Of a stretch of DNA of 63,491 nucleotides, positions 26,969 through 35,107 are shown piece by piece. This stretch comes from Acidobacteriota bacterium (lineage in GTDB: Bacteria > Acidobacteriota > Vicinamibacteria > Vicinamibacterales > UBA2999). Numbering within the stretch: the stretch's first letter is position 1; every line of letters begins with the position of its first letter. The translations under genes were made by a program, and so were the position numbers. The DNA lies in contig JAEUQR010000099.1 in NCBI GenBank assembly GCA_016789705.1, positions 1 to 63,491 of the forward strand, written 5' to 3'. Below the pieces are notes generated by a model. It had not been told where the DNA came from. It made no database searches and worked only from the letters and a program-made list of their open reading frames with translations.

Positions 26969-28183
26969 TCAGGCCATCCGGGCCTTGAGTTCCGTGTCGA
27001 TGGCCGCGAGGAACTCTTCGGTCGTGAGGTACGGGTGATCGGCGCGGATGAGGATCGCGAGATCCTTCGTCATGCGGCCCGACTCGACCACGTCCACGCA
27101 GACCCTCTCGAGCGTCTCGGCGAACGTCACGACGTCCGGCGTGCCGTCGAACGTGCCGCGGTAGTAGAGGCCGCGCGTCCACGCGAAAATCGAGGCGATC
27201 GGGTTCGTGGAGGTGGGCTTACCCTGCTGGTGCATGCGGTAGTGGCGCGTCACCGTGCCGTGCGCGGCTTCCGCTTCCACCGTCTTGCCGTCCGGCGACA
27301 TCAGCACCGACGTCATGAGGCCGAGCGAGCCGTAGCCCTGGGCCACCGTGTCGCTCTGCACGTCGCCGTCGTAGTTCTTGCAGGCCCAGAGGTAGCCGCC
27401 GTTCCATTTGAGGTTGCTGGCCACCATGTCGTCGATGAGGCGGTGCTCGTAGGTGAGCTTCTTGGCCTCGAACGCGGTCTTGAACTCGGCGTCGTAGACG
27501 GCCTGGAACGTGTTCTTGAACACGCCGTCGTAGACCTTGAGGATGGTGTTCTTGGTCGAGAGGTACACCGGGTAGTTGCGGCCGAGCGCGTAGGTGAAGC
27601 AGGCGCGGGCGAAGCCCTCGATCGAGGCATCCAGGTTGAACATGCCCATGGCGATGCCGCTGCCCTTGGTCTTGATCACCTCGCGGTTGATGGCCTCACC
27701 GCCGCCCTCGGGCGTCCAGTTGAGCGTGATGGTGCCGGCGCCCGGGAAGTGGAAGTCCTGCGCGCGGTACTGATCGCCGAAGCCGTGACGGGCGACCACT
27801 ACGGGCGTATCCCAGTGCGGCACGAGGCGCGGCACGTTCCTGCAGACGATCGGCTCGCGGAAGATGGTGCCGTCGAGGATGTTGCGGATGGTGCCGTTCG
27901 GCGACTTCCACATCTGCTTGAGGCCGAATTCCTTGACGCGGGCTTCATCCGGCGTGATGGTGGCGCACTTCACGGCCACGCCGTACTGCCTGGTGGCGTT
28001 GGCCGAATCGACCGTGATCTGGTCGTTGGTCTTGTCGCGCGCTTCGATCCCGAGGTCGAAGTACTTCAGGTCGATGTCGAGATACGGCAGGATCAGCGTC
28101 TCGCGGATCTTCTGCCAGATGATGCGGGTCATCTCGTCGCCGTCCATCTCGACGACCGGGTTCTTCACCGTGATCTTCTTCAC
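26969..28183 (-). CDS. icd: NADP-dependent isocitrate dehydrogenase (type II, homodimeric)
   Basis: 404 aa. It oxidatively decarboxylates isocitrate to 2-oxoglutarate with NADP in the TCA cycle. The sequence is of the eukaryote-like subfamily: [18 protein letters not shown] (about 6-23), substrate-binding [18 protein letters not shown] (about 94-111), and [10 protein letters not shown] (about 308-317). AAGGAG lies upstream of the ATG. A strong T-tailed terminator separates it from the CsgG-like gene upstream. Confidence 0.95.
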   Translation of the reverse strand: MKKITVKNPVVEMDGDEMTRIIWQKIRETLILPYLDIDLKYFDLGIEARDKTNDQITVDSANATRQYGVAVKCATITPDEARVKEFGLKQMWKSPNGTIRNILDGTIFREPIVCRNVPRLVPHWDTPVVVARHGFGDQYRAQDFHFPGAGTITLNWTPEGGGEAINREVIKTKGSGIAMGMFNLDASIEGFARACFTYALGRNYPVYLSTKNTILKVYDGVFKNTFQAVYDAEFKTAFEAKKLTYEHRLIDDMVASNLKWNGGYLWACKNYDGDVQSDTVAQGYGSLGLMTSVLMSPDGKTVEAEAAHGTVTRHYRMHQQGKPTSTNPIASIFAWTRGLYYRGTFDGTPDVVTFAETLERVCVDVVESGRMTKDLAILIRADHPYLTTEEFLAAIDTELKARMA

Positions 28184-28235
28184 GCGCCACTCCTTGGGTA
28201 CACGAGGAAACGGGGAATTATAGCCCGGCCGTACA

Positions 28236-28271
28236 GAAAAACGGCGGCGCCCGCCGAGGCGGGGCCGCCGT
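28236..28271 (-). terminator. Intrinsic terminator after the CsgG-like gene
   Basis: On the minus strand an 8-bp outer stem (ACGGCGGC with GCCGCCGT) and an inner CCCGCC/GGCGGG stem are followed by five T residues. It is 27 bases past the stop at 28299, and the only hairpin in the window that I find with a clear T-tail. Confidence 0.75.
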
Positions 28272-28298
28272 TGCTGGTTCCGGGCCCGAAGACCGCGC

Positions 28299-29183
28299 TT
28301 ACTTGACCGTGTCGTTCACGGCCGCCTTGCCGCTCACGAGCTTGCAGATGGCCGAATTGGCCAGCACCTGCGTCACCTCGAGCACGCCGGTCTGTTCGAT
28401 GACCTTGTCGAGCAGCTTGCCGTCGGCGTCCTTGATCTCGTCGACCACGTGGTGCACCTGGAACTTCTGGCCCACCTTCACGCCGGCGCCGGCGCCGCGG
28501 TTGATGTAGTAGGAGCCGGCGCGGGTGCTGACGATCTGGCCCTCAGGGGCCGCCGGGGTCATCGACGAGAGCGAACCCGACTGCTCGGTGAGCTTGAGCA
28601 CCACCTGCTCGACGGCCGGCCGCAGCGCTTCCTGCGCCGCGCCCTGGTCGAAGGTCTGTTCGGCGCTCACGCCCTTGAAGTAGCCGCCGCCCATGCGCTT
28701 GTTGCCCTGGCCCACGGCCACGAGCATCACTTCGCCGGTTTCGGTGTTGACGAGGCGGGCGTCGACCTTGCTCTCGGCGTTCGAGTAGCTGCCGCCGATG
28801 CCGCGCAGGCCGATCGAGGTGCGCTTGATCGAAAAGGCGGTGATGGAGCCGGTCAGGATGAGCTGCACGCCCAGGAGCTTGCCGACCTTGGCGGCCGTAG
28901 CGCCGGTGACGGCGCCACTCGCGCCCAGGTTCTGTTCCTGGAGGATGCTGGCGAGTTCGCGGCGTTCGAGCACCGTGAACTTGCCGGTCTGCACCAGCTG
29001 CGTGGCCAGTTCGTCGGCCGCGGCCGCGCCGAGGTTGTCGCCCCACCACGACCAGGTGCTGTTGTTCTCGAAGTTCATGACGGCGACGCGGATCTTCGAC
29101 TGCGCGAAGAGCGACGTCGGCGCGCCCACGAGTACGGCCACGACCATGAGCAGGACGGCAGTGATTCGACCGAAGCGGACCAT
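28299..29183 (-). CDS. CsgG/HfaB-like exported assembly protein
   Basis: 294 aa with a signal peptide (1-27). The domain about 30-200 matches Csg[14 protein letters not shown], then [20 protein letters not shown] and LTGSITAFS. Unlike E. coli CsgG there is no lipobox Cys at the cleavage site. No curli subunit or CsgE/F gene is nearby. The C-terminal part (about 215-290) is a small beta domain with [15 protein letters not shown]. Such orphans are often annotated as penicillin-binding activator-like or CsgG-domain proteins; the role is not known. Confidence 0.83.
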   Translation of the reverse strand: MVRFGRITAVLLMVVAVLVGAPTSLFAQSKIRVAVMNFENNSTWSWWGDNLGAAAADELATQLVQTGKFTVLERRELASILQEQNLGASGAVTGATAAKVGKLLGVQLILTGSITAFSIKRTSIGLRGIGGSYSNAESKVDARLVNTETGEVMLVAVGQGNKRMGGGYFKGVSAEQTFDQGAAQEALRPAVEQVVLKLTEQSGSLSSMTPAAPEGQIVSTRAGSYYINRGAGAGVKVGQKFQVHHVVDEIKDADGKLLDKVIEQTGVLEVTQVLANSAICKLVSGKAAVNDTVK

Positions 29184-29350
29184 CGATGTCTCCTTGGGTG
29201 CGGGGTGCCCGCACATGTTCCAGACTGCCCGATATTGCCACAATCGCCGGCCCCAGGCAGTCTCCCTAGCCGTATCGGCCGGGACGGGGCCGTCTAACAG
29301 CCTCCGCATCCCTTCTAGCGAGATTCCCCGCCGGCGAGGCTCACGCAAAA

Positions 29351-29382
29351 GTCTGGCTCCGCCCAGAATGGGGACAGTCCCT
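29351..29382 (+). repeat. Partial copy of a GGGGACAGTCCC-type element
   Basis: The stretch containing AGTCTGGCTCC and ending GGGGACAGTCCC is nearly identical to the right half of the larger inverted repeat at 43479-43573. It occupies a 284-base intergenic gap that otherwise holds the 5' regions of the flanking genes. Confidence 0.6.
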
Positions 29383-29467
29383 AAGTCACCGTTTCTCACG
29401 ACTTCCTCACGGCCGACCGGTGCGGCGGGATGGTAGGCTTCCGCACGCCCCCCTCAGGGAGTCGTCG

Positions 29468-29995
29468 ATGCGTCCGCTCTTCGCGCTTGCTGCGCTTGTC
29501 GCCCTGACCGTTGCCTGCGGCGGCGGGAACACCCCGACGAGCCCGACGCCCTTCCCATTCAGCCCGGCGGCGTTCGGCACGGCCGAGCTCCTGAGTCGCG
29601 GCCGCTTCAGCGCAACCATCGACGGCCAGGCATGGAGTGGCGCGCCCATCGTGAGTTTCAGTGCCCATGGTCCTGCGGGCGATCGCTTCACGGTGTTCAG
29701 CAACCCGAGCCTCGGGGCTGACCGGTTGTCGGTGAGCGGCCCGCTGGCCGTCGGCACCTACTCGGCGACCATGGCGCCAGATTTCTTCAGCAGCGCCATC
29801 TTTATCCTCACCAGACTCCCGATCACATGGTCGGTCGATCCCTTCGACCCCGCCAGCAGTGGCACACTGACCGTGACCGTTGCCTCCAGGACTCGCGTCG
29901 CCGGTACGTTCGCGTTCACTGGCGTGCCCGGCGGAAACGCGGCAGGCGCCGCACCGCGAGTGATCACCCACGGCACCTTCGACGTGTTGCAGTAA
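29468..29995 (+). CDS. Small lipoprotein, DUF6252-like
   Basis: 175 aa. The N-terminus ends in LTVAC (Cys17), a lipobox followed by GGGNTPTSPTP, so it is probably a lipid-anchored outer-membrane protein. The mature part is beta-rich with FSATIDGQAWSG (about 49-60), a hallmark of small lipoproteins of the DUF6252 type; that match is from memory. An extended -10 (TGGTAGGCT, about 29430-29440) and a GGGAG precede the ATG. It converges on the ABC-F gene, 4 bases apart. Confidence 0.75.
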   Translation: MRPLFALAALVALTVACGGGNTPTSPTPFPFSPAAFGTAELLSRGRFSATIDGQAWSGAPIVSFSAHGPAGDRFTVFSNPSLGADRLSVSGPLAVGTYSATMAPDFFSSAIFILTRLPITWSVDPFDPASSGTLTVTVASRTRVAGTFAFTGVPGGNAAGAAPRVITHGTFDVLQ

Positions 29996-29999
29996 CGCG

Positions 30000-31637
30000 C
30001 TAGCTGTGGATGCCGGGCGCTTCGTGCCCGGTGCGCTCCACATACTCGATGTAGCTGCCCGGATAGAGATGCGGCTGCGCTTCGGTGCCGCTCTCGCCGC
30101 CCAGTTCCAGCACGCGGTTGCTCAGCTTCCGCAGGAACGCGCGGTCGTGCGACACGAAGATCATCGTGCCCGCGAAGTTGGCGAGCGCCTCGAGCAGCAT
30201 CTCCTTGGTGGCCAGGTCGAGATGGTTCGTCGGCTCGTCGAGCACCAGGAAGTTCGGCGGGTTGAGCATCATCCGGGCGATGACGAGGCGCGTCTTCTCG
30301 CCGCCCGAGAGCGCGCGGATCTTCTTGTCCACGTCGTCGCCCGAGAACTGGAAGGCGCCGGCGAGGTTGCGCAGCATGCCGATCGACTCTTCCGGGAAGT
30401 CCTTCTGCAACTGCTCTTCGATCGTGAGGTTCGGGTCGAGCACCTCGAGTGACTGCTGCGCGAAGTAACCGAGCTGCAGGCTCGCGCCGAGCGTCACCTG
30501 GCCGGCATCCGGCGCCACCTGCCCCACGATCATCTTCAGCAGCGTGGACTTTCCGGCGCCATTCTTTCCCATCACCGCCCAGCGTTCGCCGCGGCGAATC
30601 AGCATGTTGACGCCGTCGTGCACCGTGCGTTTACCGTAGGCCTTGGTGACGCCTTCGAGCACGGCCACCTGGTCGCCGGAGCGCGCCGGCTGGCGGAAGT
30701 CGAACTGCACGACCTTGCGGCGCTTCGGCAGCTCGATCTTCTCGATTTTTTCGAGTGCCTTGACGCGGCTCTGCACCTGCGCGGCCTTGGCGGCGTGCGC
30801 GGCGAAGCGGTCGATGAAACGCTGCTCCTTGGCGAGCATCGCCTGCTGGCGCGCGTAGGCGGCTTCGCGGTTGGTCTCGCGGATGGCGCGTTCGCGTTCG
30901 TAGAAGTCGTAGTTGCCCGAGTAGGTCGTGATTTCCCCGCCGTCGATCTCGGCGATCTTCGACACCAGGCGGTTCATGAACTCGCGGTCGTGCGACGTCA
31001 TGAGCAGCGCGCCTGGCAGCGTCTTCAGGAAGGCTTCGAGCCAGATGATCGACTCGATGTCGAGGTGGTTCGTCGGCTCGTCCATGAGCAGCACGTCGGG
31101 CCGCCCGAGCAGCACGCGCGCCATCGCCACGCGCATCTTCCAGCCGCCCGAGAGCGCGCCGACGTCGCCGTCGATGCGATCGTCTTCGAAGCCGAGCCCG
31201 TGCAGGATCTCGCGCGCCTGCGCTTCAAGGGCGTAGCCGCCGAGATGGTCGTATTCCTCCTGCACTTCGCCGAAGCGCTCGAGGATCTTCTCCATGTCGT
31301 CGGCCCGCTCCGGGTCGGCCATGGCGTGGTTGAGGGCCTCGAGTTCGTGGTGCAGATCGCCCACGCGGCCGCTGCCGGCAATCGCTTCGTCGAGCACGGA
31401 GCGGCCCGACATCTCGCCGACGTCCTGCCGGAAGTAGCCCACCGAGAGCTTCTTCGGCACCGAGACATCGCCTTCGTCGGGCGCTTCTTCGCCGACGATC
31501 ATGCGGAAGAGGGTGGTCTTGCCGGCGCCGTTCGGCCCCACGAGGCCCACCTTCTCGCCGGGATTCAACTGGAAGGAGGCGTCAACGAAGAGGACCTGTT
31601 TGCCGTACTGCTTGCCGATGCGTGCGAAGGAAATCAT
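30000..31637 (-). CDS. ABC-F family ATPase (ribosome-associated)
   Basis: 545 aa with two ABC cassettes and no membrane domain. Walker A: GPNGAGKTT (about 34-42) and GKNGAGKST (about 353-361). Signature: LSGGWKMR and LSGGEKTR. Walker B: LLMDEPTNHLD and LVLDEPTNHLD. The interdomain ABC_tran_Xtn linker (about 235-310) is rich in Arg, Lys and Ala. ABC-F proteins act on the ribosomal E site as translation factors or, in some, antibiotic-protection proteins. The layout resembles YbiT-like housekeeping members. Confidence 0.93.
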   Translation of the reverse strand: MISFARIGKQYGKQVLFVDASFQLNPGEKVGLVGPNGAGKTTLFRMIVGEEAPDEGDVSVPKKLSVGYFRQDVGEMSGRSVLDEAIAGSGRVGDLHHELEALNHAMADPERADDMEKILERFGEVQEEYDHLGGYALEAQAREILHGLGFEDDRIDGDVGALSGGWKMRVAMARVLLGRPDVLLMDEPTNHLDIESIIWLEAFLKTLPGALLMTSHDREFMNRLVSKIAEIDGGEITTYSGNYDFYERERAIRETNREAAYARQQAMLAKEQRFIDRFAAHAAKAAQVQSRVKALEKIEKIELPKRRKVVQFDFRQPARSGDQVAVLEGVTKAYGKRTVHDGVNMLIRRGERWAVMGKNGAGKSTLLKMIVGQVAPDAGQVTLGASLQLGYFAQQSLEVLDPNLTIEEQLQKDFPEESIGMLRNLAGAFQFSGDDVDKKIRALSGGEKTRLVIARMMLNPPNFLVLDEPTNHLDLATKEMLLEALANFAGTMIFVSHDRAFLRKLSNRVLELGGESGTEAQPHLYPGSYIEYVERTGHEAPGIHS

Positions 31638-31683
31638 GGGCGGAAACCTCTATGGTATCCCGCCCAACGCTCGGCAGGCGCCG

Positions 31684-32157
31684 TCAGTCGAGATCCCGCA
31701 GTTCGTCGTCGAGTTGCGCGAGCGCCCCGGCGTCGGCACCGCCGGCAACCGCGACGGCCGGGGCGGGCCCGGCGCCGCGCACGGCCTGCGCCACCTTCCA
31801 GCCGATGCCGGCAGCCGAGACGAGCCCTAGCAGCCCGGGCACGAGCCAAGCCAGCCAGCCCACGCCTTCGGCAGGTGGCGCGCCCAGGATCTCCTTGCCG
31901 TACTGGCGGACGAGATCGGACTTCACGGCCGCCACCGTCTCGCCGGCGGTCAGGCGTCCGGCGATGGCCTCGCGCAGCTCGCCGGCGTTCGGCGACGTGC
32001 AGTCGGCGAGCAGCTTGCCCGGGCAGAACGGGCTCATGAGCTGGCGCGAGAGATCGGACGCCGCCTGGCGGGCCGGCGTCTGGGCGTCCGCGGTGTCCCG
32101 TCCAGCCACCAGCAACGCCACGGCGAACACGAGGTGAAACACGATGCGGCGGTTCAT
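31684..32157 (-). CDS. CcmH/NrfF-like cytochrome c maturation protein
   Basis: 157 aa. Signal peptide (1-26), then MSPFCPGKLLADC (Cys45 and Cys53), ELREAIAGRLTAGETVAAV and LVRQYGKEIL, followed by a membrane helix (about 96-118). This is the CcmH fold, but the classical LRCxxC motif is replaced by C-x7-C, a spacing seen in acidobacterial-type members. It would reduce or present apocytochrome c thiols in the periplasm. No other ccm gene is in the window. The ATG at 32157 is preferred over the GTG at 32163 because it has the better-spaced AGGGAG. Confidence 0.72.
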   Translation of the reverse strand: MNRRIVFHLVFAVALLVAGRDTADAQTPARQAASDLSRQLMSPFCPGKLLADCTSPNAGELREAIAGRLTAGETVAAVKSDLVRQYGKEILGAPPAEGVGWLAWLVPGLLGLVSAAGIGWKVAQAVRGAGPAPAVAVAGGADAGALAQLDDELRDLD

Positions 32158-32210
32158 GGTCACGATCTCCCTCGCTGGTGATGGGATGCCGGCCGGCGCC
32201 TGCGCGATAG

Positions 32211-32891
32211 CTACCTGACGCGATACACGAGGAAGTGTTGCCGCGGCAGGAAGTCGTGCGCGCGGTCGAGCACGTAGCCGGCTTCGGCCAGTTCGCCCGT
32301 GATCTGCTCGGGCGTGAAGCGGAACGCGTCAGGCGGCCCGTCGCCGCCACCACCCTTGCGGAAGTCCACGATGGCGAGCCGGCCGCCGGGCGTGAGCTTC
32401 GACTTCAGCGCCGCGAAGTACGCCGGCCGGTTGCCGATGTGGTGGTAAGTGTCGATCACCATCACGACGTCGACCGCCTCGGGCAGGTTCGGGCTCGTGG
32501 TGGACGCCTGCACTGCGGTGATGTTCGTCAGGCCTTCGGCCGCCGCACGCTTCGTGAGGTGCTCGACCATCTTCGGTTCGAGGTCCACCGCGAACACCTT
32601 CGGCGCCGCCGCGGCGCGGGCGAGCCGCACGCTGAAATAGCCGGTGCCGGCGCCGATGTCGGCCACCGACTGCCCGGCCTTGAGCGCGAGCGCCTCGATG
32701 ACGCGAGCCGGCATCTGCCACCTGTCACGGGCCGGGTCGTCGAACGACTTCGCATAGCGCTCGGGATCGTCGAACTTGTGGTCCATGTGATCCATGGCGC
32801 CCGGCTTCTGCCCGCCGTGCTGCTGGGCAGACGCAGAACCGGCAAACAACACCGCGGCCGTGCAGAGACTGGCGATGGACAGGATCTTCAT
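32211..32891 (-). CDS. Exported class I SAM-dependent methyltransferase
   Basis: 226 aa. A clear signal peptide (1-22, ending ASA) is followed by a Gln/His/Met-rich patch (QQHGGQKPGAMDHMDHKF). A Rossmann methyltransferase follows: motif I VADIGAGTGYFSVRLA (about 75-90), the acidic strand-2 residue in FAVDLEPK, and post-I VVMVIDTYHHIG (about 142-153). SAM is not expected in the periplasm, so export is puzzling. It lies 9 bases downstream of the propeller gene 32901-34241 in the same direction. Substrate unknown. Confidence 0.82.
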   Translation of the reverse strand: MKILSIASLCTAAVLFAGSASAQQHGGQKPGAMDHMDHKFDDPERYAKSFDDPARDRWQMPARVIEALALKAGQSVADIGAGTGYFSVRLARAAAAPKVFAVDLEPKMVEHLTKRAAAEGLTNITAVQASTTSPNLPEAVDVVMVIDTYHHIGNRPAYFAALKSKLTPGGRLAIVDFRKGGGGDGPPDAFRFTPEQITGELAEAGYVLDRAHDFLPRQHFLVYRVR

Positions 32892-32900
32892 GCGTCTCTC

Positions 32901-34241
32901 CTATCGTGCGGCCGAAACCGTGGCGCCGGCTGCGACGAGCTGTCGCACGCGAATCACACTCGAACCCTGGGCGCCGCTGACCCAGGCCACGATCGCGCCT
33001 TTCGCCAGTGGCGCCATCACGGGATACTGCGTGGGTCCGGCCGGCGCCAGCCGCGCCGGCGCGCCGAGGCGCAGCGTGCCATCCGCCTCGGTCGTGCCTT
33101 CCGCCCAGGCGGCCGTGCGCACGCCGCCCACGATTTCGTCCCACGCCACGAACAGGTGACCGGTGCCGTCCAGCGTCACCTGCGGATGGGACGGCTTGGG
33201 CGAGCCGAGCGTCGTCACACGCTGGCGGGCGCCGAAGGCCGGAGCGGCGGCCGCCTTCGAGGCGTAGAAGAGTGCGCCCACCGGCTCATCGCCTGGAATC
33301 ACCGTGGGCCAGATGGCGTGCACGCGGTCCGACGCGTCCACGGCGAGCGCCGGGCCGTCGTCGGGACACCCGTTGATTGACCAGCCGTCGGCGCTGATCC
33401 GCGGCGGCGCGGCGGCGCCTGACGTGCCGAGGAGCGTGAACGCCACGTCGCGCATGTTGCCGTCGTAGACGTGACGCCAGGTGGCGAGCACGCCCTTCGC
33501 CGTGGGCGCGAGCGCCGTCTTGCAGCAGTAGCAGACGCCGGGCGCCAGCATCTGCTCGGGCGTGGCGCGATCGCCATAGGTGGCATAGTGCAGCCGTGAC
33601 TTCATCGCCATGGCCACGCCGTCGAGGGCGGCGGCCTCGTGGGCGGCATGGCCTGCTGCCGCAGCGCCCGCCTGCGCCTTCGCTTCGGCGAGCCCCCGGT
33701 GGTCGAGCCACACGACGTGCGCGAGGCCCTGCGCGTCGATCGTGAGCGCGTGCCAGCCGCGATCGCCGGCGGCCCCGGGCGCCTGGAGGGACGCCGGCGC
33801 CGCAAAGGTCTTTCCGAAATCGCGGCTGCGCGCGATCTTGATCTCGGTGCCCTGGTCTTTCGCGTTCCACGCGACGACCACCTGCGGCACCGACGCGCCG
33901 GCCGGGAGATGCAACGCGACACGTGGAGGGATCTCGCCGCCGACGCGGCCATCGCCGTCCACCGTGTTGACCCGAACGGGGGTGCCGAACGTCCGGCCCT
34001 CGTCGGCACTCGTCGCGAGATAGATGTCCCACTTGCCGTCGAGCGCGGCGCCCCAGGTGACGGCGACGAACCGCCCGGCCGACGCCACCCACGGCGCGGC
34101 GTTGTTGTGGCGCGGCACCGCGAGCGTGACCTGATCGCGCTGCGCTGCCACCGGCGTCGCCGGCATCTGCCCGCGGACCACCGCGAGTCCCATCACCACG
34201 ACAGCGGCACACGCCGCGACCATCCGGATGTTCTTGTTCAT
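32901..34241 (-). CDS. Exported sialidase-like propeller protein with a CYCCK motif
   Basis: 446 aa. Signal peptide (about 1-24), then BNR-type propeller repeats such as ATSADEGRTFGTPVRV and ARSRDFGKTFAAP. A compact metal-like motif C237-Y-C239-C240-K lies in one blade, and no sialidase Arg triad is evident. A redox or copper-related role is possible, given the Cys motif and the neighbouring small Cys/His-rich exported protein (34316-34690), but it is inference. AGAGG precedes the ATG at 34241, which is preferred over the longer frame from 34277. Confidence 0.78.
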   Translation of the reverse strand: MNKNIRMVAACAAVVVMGLAVVRGQMPATPVAAQRDQVTLAVPRHNNAAPWVASAGRFVAVTWGAALDGKWDIYLATSADEGRTFGTPVRVNTVDGDGRVGGEIPPRVALHLPAGASVPQVVVAWNAKDQGTEIKIARSRDFGKTFAAPASLQAPGAAGDRGWHALTIDAQGLAHVVWLDHRGLAEAKAQAGAAAAGHAAHEAAALDGVAMAMKSRLHYATYGDRATPEQMLAPGVCYCCKTALAPTAKGVLATWRHVYDGNMRDVAFTLLGTSGAAAPPRISADGWSINGCPDDGPALAVDASDRVHAIWPTVIPGDEPVGALFYASKAAAAPAFGARQRVTTLGSPKPSHPQVTLDGTGHLFVAWDEIVGGVRTAAWAEGTTEADGTLRLGAPARLAPAGPTQYPVMAPLAKGAIVAWVSGAQGSSVIRVRQLVAAGATVSAAR

Positions 34242-34315
34242 CACCCACCTCTGCAGACACGACACCAGGCGGAACACGCGCGCGCGGCTCCGCCGACTCT
34301 CCCGAGTGCGTAGTG

Positions 34316-34690
34316 TCAGAGACGCGGGGGTGGCGCGTCGGGCGGGCTGGCGAGCGTGCGGGGGGAGACGGCGCCTGGCCGCGGGCGCACGACAGGCTCG
34401 GGGTGCAGTGTGACGTCGATACGCGGCTCGAGCACGGCGGCCTGCAGCATCACGGCGGCAAGTGCCGCGCCCGGCGCCTGGCAGGTGCCGGCCATGGCGC
34501 AGTCAGACGCCGCCGGCGCCGCGCCGTCGTGCATCGGGCAGGCGGCGTCAGCCTCGGCCGCCGCCTCGGCCCGCGCGCCGTGCGCGTGGGCGGCGCAGCA
34601 ATCGCGCGGGACGAGCGCGGAGAACGTCAGCGCGTGGCACAGGAGCCACGCGGCCACGCCCGCACGCAGATGACGGCGCACCCAGGACAT
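34316..34690 (-). CDS. Small exported Cys/His-rich protein
   Basis: 124 aa with an N-terminal hydrophobic segment (about 8-27). Residues 30-70 hold RDCCAAHAHG, ACPMHDG and DCAMAGTC, giving several Cys, His and Met residues; the C-terminus is Pro-rich. It resembles in composition the small protein upstream of the copper receptor (4879-5202). No domain is recognised. It starts five bases after the cupredoxin-like gene (34696-35025) and precedes the CYCCK propeller gene, suggesting one operon. Confidence 0.55.
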   Translation of the reverse strand: MSWVRRHLRAGVAAWLLCHALTFSALVPRDCCAAHAHGARAEAAAEADAACPMHDGAAPAASDCAMAGTCQAPGAALAAVMLQAAVLEPRIDVTLHPEPVVRPRPGAVSPRTLASPPDAPPPRL

Positions 34691-34695
34691 CGCCG

Positions 34696-35025
34696 CTAGC
34701 TCATGATCTCGAGTTCGGGATCGAAGACGACCTTGCCGTCGATGAGCACGTTGTACTTGTAGATGCCGGGCTCGGCCTTGCTACGCACGACATCACGGGT
34801 GCGGCGTTCGAACGGGCTGCCCGATTCGCCCTTGAGCGGATTGCGCTTCTGCCAGCCTACCGAGACCTTCCCGCCCATGCCGCTGGCATTGACGACGGTC
34901 CATTCGACGTGATCGCCGGGACGCACGGTCAGACGTTCCGGCGATGTGCTGACAACCGGCGCCTTGCTCCGGGCGGGCGGCGGGAAGACGAAGATCGTCG
35001 CGTAGCGCACTCTGGGTCGAGACAT
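34696..35025 (-). CDS. Small beta-sandwich protein, cupredoxin-like
   Basis: 109 aa. The pattern STSPERLTVRPGDHVEWTVVNASG and GIYKYNVLIDGKVVFDPELEI (about 25-50 and 85-105) suggests a cupredoxin-type fold. The usual copper ligands (His, Cys, His, Met) are absent, so copper binding is doubtful. There is no signal peptide. AAGGAG is well placed before the ATG at 35025. It leads the small gene run towards 32901. Confidence 0.65.
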   Translation of the reverse strand: MSRPRVRYATIFVFPPPARSKAPVVSTSPERLTVRPGDHVEWTVVNASGMGGKVSVGWQKRNPLKGESGSPFERRTRDVVRSKAEPGIYKYNVLIDGKVVFDPELEIMS

Positions 35026-35107
35026 GGTGAACGGCTCCTTGCCGGAGGGACGGCGGGTCAACGATACACCAGGGGCGTCAGGGCCGGCCCCGTCCCCGGG
35101 GCCACGG

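Noticed and set aside
28299..29183. Curli secretion locus
   Set aside because: Only a CsgG-like domain is present, with no CsgA, E or F neighbours and no lipobox Cys.
29222..29270. AGACTGCC...GGCAGTCT inverted pair upstream of the CsgG-like gene as an operator
   Set aside because: The arms are short and 27 or more bases apart; not distinguishable from chance in this composition.
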